Of a stretch of 64,000 nucleotides of DNA, positions 61,427 through 64,000 are shown piece by piece. This stretch comes from Bacillota bacterium (GTDB taxonomy: Bacteria; Bacillota; Sulfobacillia; Sulfobacillales; Sulfobacillaceae). Within the stretch, counting starts at the first letter, position 1, and every line of letters begins with the position of its first letter. Position numbers and translations under genes: made by a program. The notes under the pieces are model-generated. The model had not been told where the DNA came from and did no database searches. It saw nothing but the letters and a program-made list of their open reading frames with translations. The stretch covers positions 46,358 to 110,357 of the forward strand of contig JAJYHT010000100.1 in the NCBI GenBank assembly GCA_021784595.1. The letters run 5' to 3'.

Positions 61427-62521
61427 TTAATCAACAGTTGGACGTGGATTCGCCAGACGTCGCAGGGCATCCATTTTTTCGCGATCCTGCATCCGAGCCC
61501 GTTCAATCGCATTCTTTAAAGAGGCAATGGACGTTTCGTAGTCAGTCCGATTGACCGGATAGGGGTATCCATCTTTTCCCCCGTGTGCAAAGCTGTATCG
61601 GACGGGATCGGAAAATGTTGGGACGGCGCCGTGCACCACTTCAGCCACCATCGCTAAAGCGCGCACGGTGCTGGCCCCGACTCCGGGCAAACCTACCAGT
61701 CCTTCGAACGACTCGGGCTCGATGTGATAAATTTTCTTAAGGATGGCATCGAGGTGACGTGAAGAGGGAATCGAGTGCATGCGTGGCAACAGCAAATCCC
61801 GATGCCCATCGGGGTTTGCTTCAATTCGGCGCAAGCGCAGCAGCACTTCCTCGGGATGATGGATAAGGTCCAGGCTGGCCTCATGAAACGGCCAATTAGG
61901 AGTACTGGTTAAGTCGAACACGTTTGGACCCTGTTCTCCTGCGATGCCTGTGTGTGGAGTGCGGGTGAAGGTATCCCGAGTGTTATCGCGCCAGTGATAG
62001 CGGCGAGCCATGCCATTGGCTTCATTCATGCCTTGCTGGATGACAGTCCAATGGCCTAAGGAGTCAAACAACATCACATGATGATACAACTGGTATCCGT
62101 CCTGGACTAAGGCGCTGTCGACTTTGGCGGCCATTTTGCTGGCATAGGTAAGTGATTGCAATCTGTCGGAGAGACCAAACTGGGACCCCTTCGATTCAAT
62201 CTCGTCTGGTGTTTTCCGTGAGGCGCGACCTTTGCCGCCTGCTACGAACAAACCCAAGTCTTGTTCACGTGGAGCTAGGCCCTCTTTGAGCGCGCCCAAC
62301 ACGACGGTGGTAAGTCCAGACGAGTGCCAATCAAATCCGAGAACTGATCCAAACGCCTGAAACCAGACCGGGTCACTGAATCGACTCAACACTTCGGAGG
62401 CATCATAATCAATCAGCATGGCTTCCACAATGGCAGCACTGAGTTCTCGCATGCGAGAAAATAGCCAGGGCGGGCAATGACCGCCATGAAGCGGGGATGT
62501 CGCACTGCCAGTTTTAATCAT
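61427..62521 (-). CDS. DUF763 family protein
   Basis: A 364-residue protein matching DUF763, a family common in thermophiles and archaea. Signatures are the N-terminal GSATSPLHGGHCPPWLFSRM, VVLGALKEGLAPREQDLGLF, VAGGKGRASRKTP, DGYQLYHHVMLFDSLGHWTV and IQQGMNEANGMARRYHW. GLVGLPGVGASTVRALAMVA is a helix-hairpin-helix DNA-binding motif. The HhH hints at a nucleic-acid enzyme. It is divergent from the 3-methyladenine glycosylase gene, which fits a DNA repair context. No activity is established. Confidence 0.88.
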   Translation of the reverse strand: MIKTGSATSPLHGGHCPPWLFSRMRELSAAIVEAMLIDYDASEVLSRFSDPVWFQAFGSVLGFDWHSSGLTTVVLGALKEGLAPREQDLGLFVAGGKGRASRKTPDEIESKGSQFGLSDRLQSLTYASKMAAKVDSALVQDGYQLYHHVMLFDSLGHWTVIQQGMNEANGMARRYHWRDNTRDTFTRTPHTGIAGEQGPNVFDLTSTPNWPFHEASLDLIHHPEEVLLRLRRIEANPDGHRDLLLPRMHSIPSSRHLDAILKKIYHIEPESFEGLVGLPGVGASTVRALAMVAEVVHGAVPTFSDPVRYSFAHGGKDGYPYPVNRTDYETSIASLKNAIERARMQDREKMDALRRLANPRPTVD

Positions 62522-62588
62522 AACGAACAGCCGTAGAAATGTGACATAGTAGAAAAGATTATATCATGCTGTGTTCGGAGGCATCAGA

Positions 62589-63221
62589 TTGAATAGTCTT
62601 TGGGGCCAGCCCCTTCCTCAATCATTTTATGAAAAAGACACTGAAGATTTAGCGTATGCGTTGTTGGGAGTGGTCTTGGCGCATCAAACTCCAGAAGGGC
62701 TGACTGCCGGACGCATCGTCGAAGTAGAAATGTATCGGGGGTCCTTGGATAGGGCAGCTCATAGCTATAGCGGCGTCGCCACCAAACGAACAAGGGTAAT
62801 GTTTGGGCCGCCGGGGCATGCTTATGTCTATTTTATTTATGGCATGCATTATTGCCTAAACGTGGTTTCGGCTCCTGAGGGGAAGGGCGAAGCGATTTTG
62901 GTGCGAGCGCTAGAACCACTGGTCGGACTCGATATTATGGCCCGCCGACGCAATATGGCATTGTTCAATCCGTCGTTTTCCAAGGATTCGCAACGTTTAA
63001 CCAATGGGCCGGCCAAACTTGCCCAGGCACTAGGGATCAACTCTCGACAATATGGCTGGCCGCTTTTTGAGTCTCCCTTGTCACTGCATCAAATTGAGGA
63101 CCCCGTGTCAAAGACAAAAATTGCTCGGGGTCCCCGCATTAATGTGAGCTATGCTAAAGAAGCAGCCGATTTCGACTGGAGATTTTGGATCCGCGACAAT
63201 CCTTTTGTATCCCGAGGCTAA
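62589..63221 (+). CDS. 3-Methyladenine DNA glycosylase (AAG/MPG type)
   Basis: A 210-residue base-excision enzyme. TTG 62589 is chosen because GGAGG lies 7 bases upstream, inside a longer GTG-started frame. Family motifs: LLGVVLAHQTPEGLTAGRIV, EVEMYRGSLDRAAHSYSGVA with the catalytic glutamate, RTRVMFGPPGHAYVYFIYGM and HYCLNVVSAPEGKGEAILVR, then LTNGPAKLAQALGI. It removes alkylated purines such as 3-methyladenine. The length is typical. Confidence 0.92.
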   Translation: MNSLWGQPLPQSFYEKDTEDLAYALLGVVLAHQTPEGLTAGRIVEVEMYRGSLDRAAHSYSGVATKRTRVMFGPPGHAYVYFIYGMHYCLNVVSAPEGKGEAILVRALEPLVGLDIMARRRNMALFNPSFSKDSQRLTNGPAKLAQALGINSRQYGWPLFESPLSLHQIEDPVSKTKIARGPRINVSYAKEAADFDWRFWIRDNPFVSRG

Positions 63222-63224
63222 CGC

Positions 63225-64000
63225 CTAAGGAAACACAAAAACTTGACGAATGTCCGCAATGGCTTGCACATCGGACTGTAAGGACTGAGGAACCTCGGCG
63301 TCTAGGGTTAGCACCATCAGCGCGTCCTGGCCCTGCACTCTTCGGCCCAAATGAAGATTGGCAATATTGATGCCGTACTGACCCACCAGCGTGCCAACTT
63401 TTCCAACTACCCCAGGCGCATCGTGGTGCCACGTCATCAGCGCCCGATCAGGCCATGGCAGATCGAGAGGAATGCCACGGACTTTTTTTAAGTGGGGTAA
63501 ATGGTTGGTCAACCAGACCTCCGTCGCTGATTCAGGGTCGCCTTCCCATCTAAGGCCTAATTGCGCAGGATTGTTGGGATTGAATTTTTCTTCGATCAAC
63601 ATGTGAAGGCCTTGAGCCTCGGCCTTTAGCAGAGCATTGACGGTGTTGACACGGTCGTCTAGACGTTCATTCAAGACAGCGGCCAATACCCGCTGGCGTA
63701 ACCATAGTGAAGCGCTTTCGGGAATTTGGCCCGAGAGTGTTAAGATCAAGCTTCCTTCCGCTGGATTTACCGCTCGGGCAAAAATGCGGCCGACGACACC
63801 TGCGGCCTGATCCAGTGCCTGAAATTCATCCGACTCCAAGGGAGGGATCGGGACGTTGACCACATTGGGAGGGGTATTGCCATTTAACGCGGAAATCACG
63901 CCTTTTGCCGTCATGATGCCTACTTCTGCCAGCGCCTCATGGGTCGAGCCTCCCAGGTGAGGCGTCATCACCACATTGGGGTGGCGAAACATGAGATCGG
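63225..64000 (-). CDS. serA: D-3-phosphoglycerate dehydrogenase, C-terminal part (5' end outside window)
   Basis: The frame is open to the window edge. It starts within the catalytic domain end (FRHPNVVMTPHLGGSTHEAL, with the catalytic histidine), followed by EVGIMTAKGVISALNG. An intervening ASB domain spans PPLESDEFQALDQAAGVVGR to about SATEVWL. The C-terminal ACT domain (RALMTWHHDAPGVVGKVGTL, YGINIANLHLGRRVQGQDAL) gives serine feedback control. It is the long, ASB-ACT type I enzyme that begins serine synthesis. It converges on the glycosylase gene with 3 bases between stops. Confidence 0.93.
   Translation of the reverse strand, partial: DLMFRHPNVVMTPHLGGSTHEALAEVGIMTAKGVISALNGNTPPNVVNVPIPPLESDEFQALDQAAGVVGRIFARAVNPAEGSLILTLSGQIPESASLWLRQRVLAAVLNERLDDRVNTVNALLKAEAQGLHMLIEEKFNPNNPAQLGLRWEGDPESATEVWLTNHLPHLKKVRGIPLDLPWPDRALMTWHHDAPGVVGKVGTLVGQYGINIANLHLGRRVQGQDALMVLTLDAEVPQSLQSDVQAIADIRQVFVFP

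Noticed and set aside
1..64000. tRNA, rRNA or CRISPR array
   Set aside because: No cloverleaf-like run with CCA-type ends, rRNA segment or regularly spaced direct repeats was recognised while reading both strands; small RNAs could still be missed by eye.

Overview
The window reads as chromosome from a spore-forming, Gram-positive, sulfur- and metal-exposed bacterium. A Sulfobacillus-like Firmicute is my best inference. The grounds are strong Shine-Dalgarno (SD) sites with frequent GTG/TTG starts, a CotF-type spore-coat protein, a TasA-like fibre protein, a TusA/DsrE2 sulfur-carrier pair, mercuric reductase and a small cytochrome b operon. Base composition looks close to 50% GC by eye. No rRNA, tRNA or CRISPR array was seen. 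Start codons were reassigned wherever an SD site sat inside the longest open frame.

Layout. 1-5.2 kb is a metal and sulfur island: the end of merA, a zinc-ribbon NrtS-like protein, a decayed HTH/PIN toxin-antitoxin pair, a fragment of a surface protein, a run of six hairpins, a CmtR-like ArsR sensor, a 42-residue tandem SEC-C-like cysteine peptide on the opposite strand, then tusA and dsrE2. 5.2-18.7 kb holds secreted or membrane proteins (beta-propeller, BamE-like lipoprotein, GH18 hydrolase, two MFS transporters), an SF1 helicase and several broken genes. 19.2-28.4 kb looks like a nitrogen-oxide/redox module: a double DUF2249 protein, three paralogous multi-helix membrane proteins with conserved histidines resembling heme-copper-oxidase-like/NnrS-type proteins, a MIP18-family Fe-S factor, a cupin, and decayed ferredoxin and DUF2249 genes. 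Three CRP/FNR-like dyads of the form TGAT-N4-ATC lie upstream of members of this module.

28.5-35.7 kb is a surface-polysaccharide or glycosylation operon (wecB, methyltransferase, three glycosyltransferases, one unknown beta-rich protein) led by a TasA-like protein, next to a CotF-like gene. 35.7-45.8 kb is an acyl-CoA island: two acyl-CoA synthetases on one strand; a CoA-transferase, thiolase, acyl-CoA dehydrogenase and MaoC hydratase (with an apparent CTG start) on the other; then GNAT, ATP-grasp and LysR genes. 45.8-50.5 kb is a decayed zone with a double-frameshifted VOC gene, DUF3050, an Rpn-family nuclease with a 12-nt tandem repeat, and an ISL3 transposase scar. 50.5-64 kb is core metabolism: odhAB, a DMT exporter, leuCD, a cytochrome b operon with very small membrane peptides, DUF763, 3-methyladenine glycosylase and the C-terminal part of serA.

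The most interesting items are the SEC-C micropeptide beside a thiol metal sensor, the putative NOx module with its shared regulatory dyad and partial decay, and the 29- and 53-residue single-helix peptides near cytochrome b, all of which ordinary gene callers could miss.
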